A DNA stretch of 64,000 nucleotides. Origin: Paenibacillus woosongensis (GTDB lineage Bacteria; Bacillota; Bacilli; Paenibacillales; Paenibacillaceae). The stretch is taken from assembly GCF_030122845.1 (NCBI RefSeq), contig NZ_CP126084.1, positions 558,001 to 622,000 of the forward strand, given 5' to 3'. This document shows, one piece after another, positions 54,582-63,494 of this stretch (positions are counted from its first letter, which is position 1; each line of letters opens with the position of its first letter). The notes under the pieces were generated by a model. The model was not told the origin of the DNA, did not search any database, and saw only the letters and a list, made by a program, of their open reading frames with translations. The translations under genes and the position numbers were made by a program.

Positions 54582-54616
54582 CCCGACCTGGATTAAGAAA
54601 TATCTAAGGCCGGGTT
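54582..54616. terminator. GACCCG...CGGGTT hairpin, copy 2
   Basis: ACCCGACCT and AAGGCCGGGT around GGATTAAGAAATATCT. It is related to the hairpins at 37144 and 56667. Confidence 0.55.
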
Positions 54617-54714
54617 GTTTCATAATACATTGTTTGTTATAACATATGTATTTACGATGAGGATGGGAAATATGAGGTTTAGGGCGAATTGCGTATTTGC
54701 CAGGGATTTTCTTT

Positions 54715-54894
54715 ATGAACAGTTTGATCATCGTTATTTGTTTGTATCAATCTAAACGGCTAAAAAAAGCGCTGAAGCTTTTTTTGTGGGTGGTAATCTT
54801 AATAATTACTGTAGTTCTATCAGTATTGATTTACCCGCAAGAGTATGAACCGGGTATTCTGGAATTGTTATTTTCTAAAGTAATCGGAGGGTGA
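54715..54894 (+). CDS. Small membrane peptide, 59 residues
   Basis: Two hydrophobic segments separated by basic residues (SKRLKKALK). It ends 6 nt before the Nudix ATG, so it may be co-transcribed. The ribosome binding site (AGGGA) is weak. Unknown function. Confidence 0.4.
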   Translation: MNSLIIVICLYQSKRLKKALKLFLWVVILIITVVLSVLIYPQEYEPGILELLFSKVIGG

Positions 54895-54899
54895 ATTCA

Positions 54900-55463
54900 A
54901 TGGAACAACACATAAAAAAGCCTATCGCTAATTACTTGGATAACGTACCTGCATTGAAAAAGCCTATCCACTGGAAACAAGTGTCTAGCCAATTCAAGCT
55001 TGGCAAGGATTTCGATGAGGCTTTGGTGAGCAATATAAGCATGATTCCGTTTATTGGCTCAAAGTGTGTGGTCATGCAATTGGATAATGGCCGATGGGAG
55101 CTGCCGGGCGGAACGATGGAACCTGGGGAGAGCTATTTCGAGTGTTTAAGAAGGGAAATGCTTGAGGAGTTAGGTGCGGAGATAAGCAACTTTGAAGTGT
55201 TTGGGCACTTCTATTGCTATTCCAGTGCAGAGGAGCCATATCGGCCGCATATCCCTCATCCCAATTTTATTAGATTGATGGGCCTGGGAGAAGTAAGGAT
55301 CGTTTCGGAGCCGCTGAATCCGGCTGACGGTGAGATGGTTGTCTCCGTGGAAGAAGTTAGTTTAGACGATGCGGTTAGAAGATTCGAATCGATCGGTCGA
55401 TTCGACATCGCTGATCTGTATAGGCTTGCTTATAGCATAAAAACCGGTTTGGGAGAGAACTGA
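54900..55463 (+). CDS. Nudix hydrolase
   Basis: A 187-residue protein with the Nudix box GGTMEPGESYFECLRREMLE then ELG (near residues 75-97). A longer N-terminal segment (residues 1-45) precedes the core. The substrate is not readable. CGGAGGGTG precedes ATG 54900. The stop is followed after one base by the DUF1835 gene, an operon. Confidence 0.85.
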   Translation: MEQHIKKPIANYLDNVPALKKPIHWKQVSSQFKLGKDFDEALVSNISMIPFIGSKCVVMQLDNGRWELPGGTMEPGESYFECLRREMLEELGAEISNFEVFGHFYCYSSAEEPYRPHIPHPNFIRLMGLGEVRIVSEPLNPADGEMVVSVEEVSLDDAVRRFESIGRFDIADLYRLAYSIKTGLGEN

Positions 55464-55464
55464 A

Positions 55465-56544
55465 ATGGAAGATCTACAATCGATTAAGAAGGCTATAGAT
55501 TCCCTGGGACACGCAGAACTGCGGTCGTATTTGGGTTTTATACTAGCGGAAATCAAGCGGCTGCGGGATCAGGGCGAGCCTAGTGAAGATTCGATCACGA
55601 AGCTGCTTGAGCTTTATGATGGACTGATGGGGCTTCAGCAGCAAAGAGGCTTCTGGGATCCTGTTCCGGCTTGCACCCATGTTCATATCGTGATCGGTGA
55701 TTCTTTTGCGGGAAGTATGAAATATGCGCTGAAAGAGCTCGGTTGGGCAGAGACGCATAAGGTGATTACCTTGAGGGAGAATTACGCCATTGGTCCTTTG
55801 GGCGAGTTGGACTCCCCGAAAGGCAGGGCGGCCCGCCGTGAATGGTTCCGGGATCATATAACGGATTCTTTCGAGGACGATGTGGAAGTTGAAGAAGAGT
55901 ACAGCATGCTTGTAGACAAGCTGGCGAATATTCCTGAACAAGCGAAAATCATTGTCTGGACCAGCAGCAACGCCTGCGAGCAGGCAGGAATGCGGCATGC
56001 GGTTCATCTGCTGCAGAGCAAACGCAATACGTTAACGGTGTGCAACGCTTGCGCAATTTGTGAAGAGCTCTATAACGGACCAGATGCCAGAATGGAATAC
56101 AGGCATTCGGGGGAAATCCCGTCTGACAAGCTCCAGGAAGCACTCCGCCGCATCGAAGATAGCAGCCCACTGAGCCATGCTGACCTGATGCGATTAGTGC
56201 AGGAATGGCAGGCAATCTCGGAGCAAACCTCGACCCTGCGCATTTGGCGGGAAGGTGCAGTGCTCGGAGTACCTGCAGATTATTATGATTCATATCTGCT
56301 GGACAAGCTGGACAAGCTAAAGCCACCCGCCGGTGATCATGGTTTTCTTAAAGCAGCCCGCCTGATCGGAGAGGCGATAGGTTATTGCGAGCAATATGTG
56401 GGGGACTCGTATTTCGAATATCGGTTGAGAGAGCTGATTTATAACGGCACCCTTGAAATTAAAGGCCTCCCTGCAGCGATGAGATTCTATAGCGTCCGGC
56501 GCAAACATGCTAACCCATATAAAGAACGCCAAATCGGCGGTTAG
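55465..56544 (+). CDS. DUF1835 / DUF3658 protein
   Basis: A 359-residue soluble protein with a DUF1835 core (VHIVIGDSFAGSMKYALKEL, residues ~75-95; YAIGPLGEL) and a C-terminal part of the DUF3658 kind (residues ~250-345). Function unknown; similar proteins are common in Bacillales. GGGAGAGAACTGAA links it to the Nudix stop. The last codons form the left arm of a terminator stem (see 56507). Confidence 0.85.
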   Translation: MEDLQSIKKAIDSLGHAELRSYLGFILAEIKRLRDQGEPSEDSITKLLELYDGLMGLQQQRGFWDPVPACTHVHIVIGDSFAGSMKYALKELGWAETHKVITLRENYAIGPLGELDSPKGRAARREWFRDHITDSFEDDVEVEEEYSMLVDKLANIPEQAKIIVWTSSNACEQAGMRHAVHLLQSKRNTLTVCNACAICEELYNGPDARMEYRHSGEIPSDKLQEALRRIEDSSPLSHADLMRLVQEWQAISEQTSTLRIWREGAVLGVPADYYDSYLLDKLDKLKPPAGDHGFLKAARLIGEAIGYCEQYVGDSYFEYRLRELIYNGTLEIKGLPAAMRFYSVRRKHANPYKERQIGG

Positions 56545-56562
56545 GGCATGTTTTTTTTAACT
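56507..56562 (+). terminator. Terminator overlapping the end of the DUF1835 gene
   Basis: CATGCTAACCC and GGTTAGGGCATG flank a 24-nt loop that includes the stop codon; TTTTTTTT follows. The stem begins inside the coding region. Confidence 0.8.
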
Positions 56563-56666
56563 GTGGGAACTATGATAATCGACCCTATCAAAGAACACTG
56601 CTGGATACAGAAGAATTTCTAAGGGAAATTAACTTTTTGAGGTAACTGAGGCAAAGTGAAAAAAGA

Positions 56667-56704
56667 CGACCCGATCATAGATAAGCAATCTAAGGACGGG
56701 TCAT
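56667..56704. terminator. GACCCG...CGGGTC hairpin, copy 3
   Basis: GACCCGAT and ACGGGTC around TCATAGATAAGCAATCTAAGG. It lies downstream of the minus-strand GTP cyclohydrolase gene and belongs to the family at 37144 and 54582. Confidence 0.6.
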
Positions 56705-56735
56705 GTTATATCCACGCTTATAGGGTTATAAAATC

Positions 56736-57470
56736 CTATTCCTCCAAATGCCCCGAACGCTGCACCTTGGTCTGCAAATAGAACTCGTTGAAGGCTGATT
56801 CTCCGCCCCAAATCGGTTCTCTTCCAGATAAGGCGAGGCCGGCTTTTTGCAGGGCTTCGAGCTTCTTAGGATTGTTGGTCATGAGCGTTACAGGCTTGGT
56901 GCGAAGAGTTCGCAGCACGCTTAGCGCATCGGTGTAGCTTCTGGAATCGTCAACGAAGCCGAGGCTTAAATTAGCTTCAACGGTGTCGTATCCGTTCTCT
57001 TGCAGCACGTAGGCCATCGCTTTGCTGAATAATCCAATGCCGCGTCCCTCATGGTTGGCCAGGTAGAACAGCGCGCCTGTCCCGTGCTCCACAATGTTCT
57101 TCATGGATTTCTTCAGCTGGTAACCGCAATCGCATTTCTGGCTGCCGAAGATGTCGCCTGTGTGGCAGATCGAATGCATGCGGATCAAGGCTTCGTCGGC
57201 ATTTTTGAAGTCGCCGTACACGAGTACGCTTGACTGCTGGTATTCCGCTAAGCTTGCGGAGGACAGCTGATCGATGATTTCCTGAAAATTATCTGTGACT
57301 TGGCAGCGGCTGAGCCAGCAGTACCATTGGAAAATGACGTTCTCACCGTCCAGGTCAACGGGCAGCTTGATCGGTCCAACGAGGTAAATGCCGCCTTCCT
57401 CGGTCTGGATTAATTGAATTTTTTCTTTTAAAATATCCAGTGCTTTAGGTTCTAGCTTCGTATCCGACAT
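56736..57470 (-). CDS. ribA: GTP cyclohydrolase II, stand-alone
   Basis: A 244-residue RibA-family enzyme: HSICHTGDIFGSQKCDCGYQ supplies the zinc cysteines (C-x9-11-C-x-C), NHEGRGIGL matches the usual QEGRGIGL, and TNNPKKLEAL is the C-terminal GTP-binding segment. It opens GTP to the pyrimidine precursor of riboflavin. It lacks the DHBP synthase half found in housekeeping RibBA and sits with an LLM flavin oxidoreductase, so it may feed flavin or a deazapurine/pyrimidine pathway. The gap to the upstream gene is 32 nt. Confidence 0.88.
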   Translation of the reverse strand: MSDTKLEPKALDILKEKIQLIQTEEGGIYLVGPIKLPVDLDGENVIFQWYCWLSRCQVTDNFQEIIDQLSSASLAEYQQSSVLVYGDFKNADEALIRMHSICHTGDIFGSQKCDCGYQLKKSMKNIVEHGTGALFYLANHEGRGIGLFSKAMAYVLQENGYDTVEANLSLGFVDDSRSYTDALSVLRTLRTKPVTLMTNNPKKLEALQKAGLALSGREPIWGGESAFNEFYLQTKVQRSGHLEE

Positions 57471-57502
57471 CGAATCATTCCTTTATCGCATAATGTTATA
57501 GG

Positions 57503-58597
57503 TCAGGTGCGTGGCTCTGCAACTGCTTTGCTTGTATGTTGGCGAACGACCGGGGCAACCTTTGTCGCCAGCAGTTCTATGCTTTGTGCAACATTAGAAA
57601 AGGGGATGCCGCCGACATCAAGCTGTAACATGAACCGCTGGTGGCCAAATAGCTCGTATTGATACATTATTTTGTCGATGATTAATTGCGGATCTCCTAC
57701 AAATAAGGCCGTTTCCGGGCTGGTCATTTGTTCGAACTCCTCGCGCGACAGGGGTGCGCTGGTTTTTCCAAGCTGACGATCTACATATTGCCTATAATTG
57801 GCGTAGTACGGATAATATTCGTCTTTGGCCTGCTGCGTTGTAGCAGAAATGTAACCATGGCCTGTAATAGCGACCTTCAGATCGGATGGCTTGTGGCCAG
57901 CTGCGTTTCCAGCTGCACGGTATGCTTCTACCAAAGCTTGAAATCGATTAGGAGCACCGCCAAGGATCGCCAAAGCCATGCCGGTTCCGAGTTTTCCAGC
58001 CCGTTCCGCGCTGACCAGCGACCCCCCTGAACCGATCCACATGGGAATTTGCGTCTGGATGGGGCGTGGTGCAATTTCCGCTTCTTGAAGGGGAGCGCGA
58101 AATTTGCCTTGCCAGGAAACCTTCTCCTGTTGGTTTAACTGCTGGAACAGCTCGAAGTTCTCCATGAACAGTTCATCATAATCATTCAGGTCATAGCCGA
58201 ACAGAGGAAAAGACTCCAGGAAAGCCCCACGCCCACCTATAATTTCAGCCCGTCCATTCGATAATAAGTCTAGTGTGGCATACTCCTCGAACAGTCGAAC
58301 CGGATCTGTAGTCGTCAGAACGGTTGTCGCGCTGGTTAATTTAATTTGCTTTGTAGTTTGTGCGATGGCCGCTAAAATCACCGAGGTTGACGATGCCGCA
58401 TAATCTAGACGATGATGCTCGCCAACTCCGAATATATCTAATCCGGCTTCATCAGCCAGCTTAGCCGCTTCAATCATATCCAACAGCCGCTGCCGGCTGT
58501 TGATGGTTTGACCTCGATGCGGATCAGGTACAAGATCGCCGAGAGTGTAAACTCCAATTTCAATTCCTTGATGCTTATTCTGTATGCTGTCATTCAT
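57503..58597 (-). CDS. LLM-class flavin-dependent oxidoreductase
   Basis: A 364-residue luciferase-like TIM-barrel protein with FGVGEHHRLDYAAS (near residue 55), SNGRAEIIGGRGAF (near 115) and WIGSGGS (near 180). Such enzymes use reduced FMN, or F420 in some groups, to oxidise small organic substrates with O2. I chose ATG 58597 with GAAGGGG 8 nt upstream; the frame continues to 58651. It is transcribed with the GTP cyclohydrolase gene. Confidence 0.88.
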   Translation of the reverse strand: MNDSIQNKHQGIEIGVYTLGDLVPDPHRGQTINSRQRLLDMIEAAKLADEAGLDIFGVGEHHRLDYAASSTSVILAAIAQTTKQIKLTSATTVLTTTDPVRLFEEYATLDLLSNGRAEIIGGRGAFLESFPLFGYDLNDYDELFMENFELFQQLNQQEKVSWQGKFRAPLQEAEIAPRPIQTQIPMWIGSGGSLVSAERAGKLGTGMALAILGGAPNRFQALVEAYRAAGNAAGHKPSDLKVAITGHGYISATTQQAKDEYYPYYANYRQYVDRQLGKTSAPLSREEFEQMTSPETALFVGDPQLIIDKIMYQYELFGHQRFMLQLDVGGIPFSNVAQSIELLATKVAPVVRQHTSKAVAEPRT

Positions 58598-59363
58598 TGT
58601 TGGAACCCCTTCATTAAGAATTGCCGTGTATTCGAATTGTTTGCAATCCATGGTTGGTTAATGCAATAACTTATAATTATATCATAATACAACGAAGTTA
58701 ATAAAGGAACTAACAATTATTAAGTTCCTTTCCAAGCGTATTTTTTGGAAATGAGATGTATAATTGTGGAAGGATATTGAATTAAAACAGGGAATATGGA
58801 AGATGATCATGTATTAAGTTTGCTTCTCATTCACGGAGGATATTTATGTTAGTGCTTTGGCGGAGTGAACTCTGAAGCGCTAATAGATCTTTTTCCGAAG
58901 AAGTAAAACACATTGATTCAGGCTTCGCCAATTGAGGCTTGCGAGGAGCATCAACAATAAGATGAAATTAAGAGGCGTTACTTCCGTCCCAAACCGGTTC
59001 TCTAGGCGCCGTGGATCCGCAGCAAGACTCGTGAGTAACAACTTTACTAATAAAGAGAATACTATATAAAAATGACTCCTGTAAGAATAAAAGGAGTCAT
59101 TTTTATATTACTACTACGTTGGTTTGGGGCTAAATCCATCTTACCTTAAAGATTAAGCATCAAAATTTAAATAAAATATAGATAAAAAACCATAATGTAT
59201 TATATTATAATAAAATATGGAATATAAGGAAAAAACATAGTTATTAGGAGGTGATAGGATCAGCCTTTCTTCTAAAGCAACATATTATAAAAAAATACTC
59301 TTTTAATTTTACTATTAACGGCGGAGGAATTAAGTTTATGGGAAGAAAAATTAGGAGGATACG
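58598..59363. other. Long AT-rich spacer before the cysteine-peptide cluster
   Basis: Contains one strong terminator (59068-59106), TATAAT-like promoter sequence near 59206, and a short leader frame (59338). Around 58850-59040 a GC-richer stretch has inverted words (GGCTTCGCC, GAGGCTTGCG) but no gene that I can support. Confidence 0.55.
59068..59106. terminator. Strong bidirectional hairpin
   Basis: AAAAATGACTCCT and AGGAGTCATTTTT around GTAAGAATAAA, a perfect 13-bp stem with A- and T-rich ends. It marks the left border of the next cluster. Confidence 0.9.
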
Positions 59364-59382
59364 ATGTCTAGAATATCGATAG
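59338..59382 (+). CDS. Possible 14-codon leader peptide
   Basis: ATG 59338 lies 9 nt after GGCGGAGGA and encodes a very basic 14-residue peptide (MGRKIRRIRCLEYR) that ends inside the next gene. The overlap could couple translation. It is short, so chance is possible. Confidence 0.35.
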   Translation: MGRKIRRIRCLEYR

Positions 59383-59846
59383 AAAAACCACACTATAAAT
59401 TTTTAAAAAAACCAACAAGCGCAGATTTAAATGTAGGCGATTTCATAAGCAATGTGGTAGTTGATAAAGCCCAAGATGTATATCTATATGATTTGATAAT
59501 AAATCGACATTTGATACTTACTTTTTTTGATACTGAGTGTTCCTCTTGTGAGGAAGCTATGAATAACATTAAATCATTTGCTACGAAAAATCCCCATATC
59601 AATATAGTTTCATTCATTCATACCACTGATGATGTCTTTCAGTTACTCGACGAATACTACAATAATTCCCCGAGAGTATACCGACTTGCCAAAGAAATCA
59701 TTAATGAAGAATTAAAAATTTACTCTTTCCCAAAAGGAATAACAATAAATGAAATTGGACAGGTTTTACATATTGAGATATTGGGACCAGAATACGTTTA
59801 TGATTTTCTTAAAATTCCGTTAAGAAAGCTGCTACCAAATAATTAG
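59364..59846 (+). CDS. Thioredoxin-like protein (CSSC)
   Basis: A 160-residue thioredoxin/TlpA-fold protein: FISNVVVDKAQDVYLYDLII is a redoxin-type N-terminal part, and FFDTECSSCEEAMNNI (near residue 57) is the active-site region with CSSC. No clear signal peptide or membrane anchor is present, which is odd for a TlpA-like protein. AGGAGG lies 5 nt before the ATG. It is the first gene of a tightly spaced run of six with a cysteine-rich peptide at the end, so a role in disulfide handling of that peptide is possible. Confidence 0.75.
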   Translation: MSRISIEKPHYKFLKKPTSADLNVGDFISNVVVDKAQDVYLYDLIINRHLILTFFDTECSSCEEAMNNIKSFATKNPHINIVSFIHTTDDVFQLLDEYYNNSPRVYRLAKEIINEELKIYSFPKGITINEIGQVLHIEILGPEYVYDFLKIPLRKLLPNN

Positions 59847-59858
59847 GAGGGGATGCAA

Positions 59859-60275
59859 TTGAAAAGTCTAAGCGAAATTCTTCAATTAGCTAGAGATCAA
59901 AAGAAGGAGGAAAACAGTTCAAAGTTAACTACTATCCAAGCTTTTGATATCGATTATATATCAGGGAGAAAATCAATTTATTTAGTTATCTCATTGAGTT
60001 GCATGCATTGTATCGAGTTAATCCCGCATCTTAATGAGTTAAATAGCAAAGATACTTTTTATCTCATAACTGATGGAAATGACAATGACAACCAGGAAAT
60101 AAGAAAGGAATTTAAATATGAGTTTGAAGTCTATTCTTATACCAAGCCCTATGACAGAATAAATATTTATAAAACTCCTACCGCACTTCTTGTTGATGAA
60201 AATGGAAATATCATAGACAGTCATTTTACGCCTTTTATTACTGATGTAATAAATTTTTGTAATAAGGTCGTTTGA
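59859..60275 (+). CDS. Thioredoxin-like protein (CMHC)
   Basis: A 138-residue thioredoxin-fold protein with CMHC in LVISLSCMHCIELIPHLNEL (near residue 50) and a cis-Pro-like YKTPTALLVDENG (near residue 108). It starts at TTG 59859 with AGGAGGGG 6 nt upstream; the ATG at 59853 touches that site. It has no signal peptide. It overlaps the MauE-like gene start, in the same operon as the CSSC protein. Confidence 0.75.
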   Translation: MKSLSEILQLARDQKKEENSSKLTTIQAFDIDYISGRKSIYLVISLSCMHCIELIPHLNELNSKDTFYLITDGNDNDNQEIRKEFKYEFEVYSYTKPYDRINIYKTPTALLVDENGNIIDSHFTPFITDVINFCNKVV

Positions 60276-60277
60276 TC

Positions 60278-60796
60278 ATGCTTCTATTATCTTTTTTTAT
60301 CAAAGTTGTCTTCGGATTGGTATTTATTATTTCGCTATATTTCAAAGCAGTCGATATTACTGATATTAAACAAGAAATCACCGAATTAAAGCTAGTGCCA
60401 ACTATTTTAATAAAACCAAGTATTTATTGCCTACTGGCCGCAGAACTTTTTGTTTCATTTAGTTTTCTATTCGATTTACTGTACTTTTGGCGGGAAATAT
60501 TTACGATAATCTTGTTGTTGTTTTTTTCATTTACTATTTTATTGAAAAGAAAAAAAACGAGTTCAATATCGTGTTCATGTTTTGGTAAAGACAGTATTTT
60601 AAATAGAAAGCCACTATTGAGAAATTCTATTTTAATTAGTTTATGTTTTATTAATCTTATTTGGGATTATAATTTATCACTAATTCAAATGGTTACCGGA
60701 ATATCGGTAGTATGCTTTTCAATTGCATTAATAAATATGATAAATGCAATTGTAACTTTTAATATGATGAGGAAAATACATGATAATGTTCAATAA
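60278..60796 (+). CDS. MauE/DoxX-like membrane protein
   Basis: A 172-residue protein with four hydrophobic helices and a C-x-C motif before FG (SISCSCFGKD, near residue 105), typical of MauE proteins. MauE is needed for maturation of the disulfide-rich small subunit of methylamine dehydrogenase and is thought to act in periplasmic disulfide formation. It overlaps the previous gene by the stop and the next gene by 17 nt. A TTG at 60272 is an alternative start. Confidence 0.8.
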   Translation: MLLLSFFIKVVFGLVFIISLYFKAVDITDIKQEITELKLVPTILIKPSIYCLLAAELFVSFSFLFDLLYFWREIFTIILLLFFSFTILLKRKKTSSISCSCFGKDSILNRKPLLRNSILISLCFINLIWDYNLSLIQMVTGISVVCFSIALINMINAIVTFNMMRKIHDNVQ

Positions 60797-61178
60797 CCTT
60801 TTATTCATTATGTTTATGTTATTTATTGTAGTCATAAGTATTACTACTTTAATCATAAGACATAGAGCAAAGTCGTTTGAATCCAAAATTTTCAGTAAAT
60901 TGAATGAAGGAGATTTAGTTCCTTACTTACTAGTATTTGACTATAAATCACCAATGTTTAAAAGAATCGATGAATATTTAAAAAATACTAACCCAATTGA
61001 TTTAAATATTGTATTTATTTCAAGCCCTTGGTTATTTAAGTTAAAAGAGAAATCATGGAAATATAACAAGATTTATTTTGTAAATTCAGCTGAATTAAAA
61101 ACTAATGGACTAGTTAAAATGTATTATCGCTCTGAAAAAGGCGCTATAGTTTCTCGAAATGTAATAGATATCATGTAA
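60780..61178 (+). CDS. Membrane-anchored MauD-like protein without cysteines
   Basis: A 132-residue protein: one N-terminal membrane helix (residues ~5-27) and a soluble domain whose layout (LNEGDLVPYLLVFDYKSPMFKRI) matches MauD-type membrane-bound thioredoxin-like proteins, but no cysteine at all. It would sit on the outer side of the membrane next to the MauE-like protein. AGGA precedes the ATG, which overlaps mauE. It is a redox-inactive partner or a different protein; I am not sure. Confidence 0.6.
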   Translation: MIMFNNLLFIMFMLFIVVISITTLIIRHRAKSFESKIFSKLNEGDLVPYLLVFDYKSPMFKRIDEYLKNTNPIDLNIVFISSPWLFKLKEKSWKYNKIYFVNSAELKTNGLVKMYYRSEKGAIVSRNVIDIM

Positions 61179-61195
61179 TAATTCGGAGGAATAAT

Positions 61196-61585
61196 ATGGA
61201 GATAAAGGGATGTATTCTAGTTGCAGAAGATATTGAGTTTCATCCACTAAGAAGAAGTCATTCAATTAAAAGTGTTTTAAACCTTGTGGAAGTTAAGTTA
61301 TTCCCGGCTGCAATTGTCACAGATGTTTTAATTAAGCTTATCTTGCCCAAAGATTTCAATTCTGCGGAAGCAGTTGTAGAAGTGCACTCACCGGACAAAA
61401 TCGTGGCATTTAGGAGTTCATTCATAGATGTTAAAAATTTCAGGCCTGACGGAGCAGTACCAGGGATGGAGGCTTGTTTAAATTCAAGATTTGCTGCTGT
61501 AGAGGAAGGGAGTTATACATATAGGCTATTAATAGATGAGAAAGTTTTTTATGAGTATCCTTTATATATTTACTCGAGTGATTAA
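61196..61585 (+). CDS. Small beta-rich protein, DUF6941-like
   Basis: A 129-residue soluble protein with alternating strands (KVLNLVEVKLFPAAIVTD, EEGSYTYRLLIDEKVFYEYPLYIY). The end resembles DUF6941-type proteins of unknown function. GGAGGAATA precedes the ATG. It has one cysteine-poor core and no export signal. Its link to the cluster is positional. Confidence 0.6.
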   Translation: MEIKGCILVAEDIEFHPLRRSHSIKSVLNLVEVKLFPAAIVTDVLIKLILPKDFNSAEAVVEVHSPDKIVAFRSSFIDVKNFRPDGAVPGMEACLNSRFAAVEEGSYTYRLLIDEKVFYEYPLYIYSSD

Positions 61586-61589
61586 AGCT

Positions 61590-63401
61590 ATGAGAAACTG
61601 GATGAACCAATTTTATCTTTATTTTTCGATATTTAAATTAGTCGGAAAGGGTCAAATCATTAAACTTATATATTATTTCTTAATTACCATTGTTGAGGGA
61701 CTTATTCCTGTAGCACAAGTCTATTTACTAAAAAAACTTACAGACAGTATTGCTCTCTTCCTTTCGGGAAATAATCCTATCACACAAGTTTTGTTTTTCA
61801 TATTATTACAATTCACTCTATTATTAATGAACCAAATTATATTATCTTATAAGTCTTTAATTAAAACGCGGCTTACCCAATATTTAAGCTTCAGTATAGA
61901 TTCTTCTATTTCCGAAAAACTTAAGAAAATACCTTATATTTATTTTGAAAAATCAGAAAATTATAACCTTATAGAGCGTGTAACAAGTGGTCTAGGAGCT
62001 AAATTTGTGATTGGACTTACTTCCATATTAAGTATACTTAAGTATTCTATTATGCTTATTGGTTACTCCCTACTTTTATATAAACTACATTGGTCACTCG
62101 CACTATTGTTAATAATATTATTGTTACCCTCTTTATATACCAATATAGGTATTTCAAAAAGCCATTTCCTATTTAATCAGTCGCAGACTCATATGAATAG
62201 AAGAAGTAATTATCTTTTTAGTCTCTTTAGTAATAAAGTTGTACAAAAGGAATTAAGAATCTTCGATCACGGCAAATACTTAGCGAATTTATGGAAAAAT
62301 TTTTTTTGGAAGACGGCCGATGAACAGTTTGAATTGGAGAAAAAGGCTGCTGGTAAGAAAAATTTCAATATTACTATTAATCAGGCAGTCAGCACATTAT
62401 TTATGATAGGCCTTCTTTGGATAGGACAAATTAATAACACTATGACAATTGGTGATTTTGTTGCATTTTCTTCATTGCTTTCAATGAGTATTAATTCTAT
62501 TCAATTTTTATCCAATGAAATAGGAGGCTTTTTTAGTCAAAATTTATATTTAAGTGAATACAATTTGTTCATGAATCTGGAGGAAGACAAACAGCAATCT
62601 AAATTGTTTAAAAATAAACTAGAATCAGGAATTACTTTTAGAAATGTTTCTTTTAAATATCCGAATAGTGATAAGTATGCATTGAAAAATATATCATTTA
62701 CAATTTCTTCAAAAGAAGTGGTTGTTATTGTTGGTGATAATGGCTCTGGAAAAAGCACTTTAGTCAAATGCTTAATAGGCTTGTATAATCCGCAAGATGG
62801 TGAAATTTTATTTGACGATGTGGATTCGAGAAAACTCGCTGGATCTGAAAAAAATAAGAAGCTTAGCGTTTTGTTTCAAGATTTTTTTAGATACGATCTA
62901 TCCTTTAAAGAAAATATAATTTTATCTCAGGTAGATGAAGGATTCGACAAAGTAAAATATTGCAATGTAATTAACAATGCTAAATTATCGGATATTATTA
63001 GTGATCTTCCAAATTATGACGCTACCCCACTTGGAAAAACATTGCAAGACGGTATTGAATTATCTGGAGGGGAATGGCAACGGGTCGCATTAAGTAGAGC
63101 ATTATATAAAGAATCTGAAATTTTAGTGTTAGATGAACCTACGGCAGCAATAGATCCTCTAACAGAGGCAGATATTCTAAGTTCTTTTATGGATATATGT
63201 AATGGCAAAACTTCAATTATTGTTACGCATCGACTTGGAAGCTGTCTTTATGCTGATAAAATCATTGTCCTTAAGGAAGGGGAAGTTGCAGAAATAGGTA
63301 CACATAGTGAATTAATTCAACAGGAAGGGGTTTATTTCAATATGTTTCATTCCCAAGCGAAAAATTATATAGATGCAGATAAAAAACTTGAATTTTCATG
63401 A
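61590..63401 (+). CDS. ABC exporter, fused membrane and ATPase domains
   Basis: A 603-residue half-transporter: membrane domain (residues ~20-330, six helices) and a nucleotide-binding domain with Walker A GDNGSGKST (near 384), Q-loop LFQDFFRYD, signature LSGGEWQRVALSRALY (near 492), Walker B LVLDEPTAAID and switch His VTHRLGS. It has no N-terminal C39 peptidase, so it does not cleave a double-glycine leader itself. It starts 4 nt after the DUF6941-like gene; I chose ATG 61590 because earlier codons lie inside that gene. It is the probable exporter of the peptide gene that follows. Confidence 0.9.
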   Translation: MRNWMNQFYLYFSIFKLVGKGQIIKLIYYFLITIVEGLIPVAQVYLLKKLTDSIALFLSGNNPITQVLFFILLQFTLLLMNQIILSYKSLIKTRLTQYLSFSIDSSISEKLKKIPYIYFEKSENYNLIERVTSGLGAKFVIGLTSILSILKYSIMLIGYSLLLYKLHWSLALLLIILLLPSLYTNIGISKSHFLFNQSQTHMNRRSNYLFSLFSNKVVQKELRIFDHGKYLANLWKNFFWKTADEQFELEKKAAGKKNFNITINQAVSTLFMIGLLWIGQINNTMTIGDFVAFSSLLSMSINSIQFLSNEIGGFFSQNLYLSEYNLFMNLEEDKQQSKLFKNKLESGITFRNVSFKYPNSDKYALKNISFTISSKEVVVIVGDNGSGKSTLVKCLIGLYNPQDGEILFDDVDSRKLAGSEKNKKLSVLFQDFFRYDLSFKENIILSQVDEGFDKVKYCNVINNAKLSDIISDLPNYDATPLGKTLQDGIELSGGEWQRVALSRALYKESEILVLDEPTAAIDPLTEADILSSFMDICNGKTSIIVTHRLGSCLYADKIIVLKEGEVAEIGTHSELIQQEGVYFNMFHSQAKNYIDADKKLEFS

Positions 63402-63494
63402 AGAACACCCTGAATCAATATGGTACCTATTTATGGTAGTCGGGGCCTGAATGCCTTGTCTATAAATTATCTTAACTACGAGGAGGTGAAAATT

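Noticed and set aside
63420..63494. Longer start (63420) for the ten-cysteine peptide
   Set aside because: The GAGGAGGTG site lies before 63495 and the upstream codons do not resemble a signal or leader peptide.
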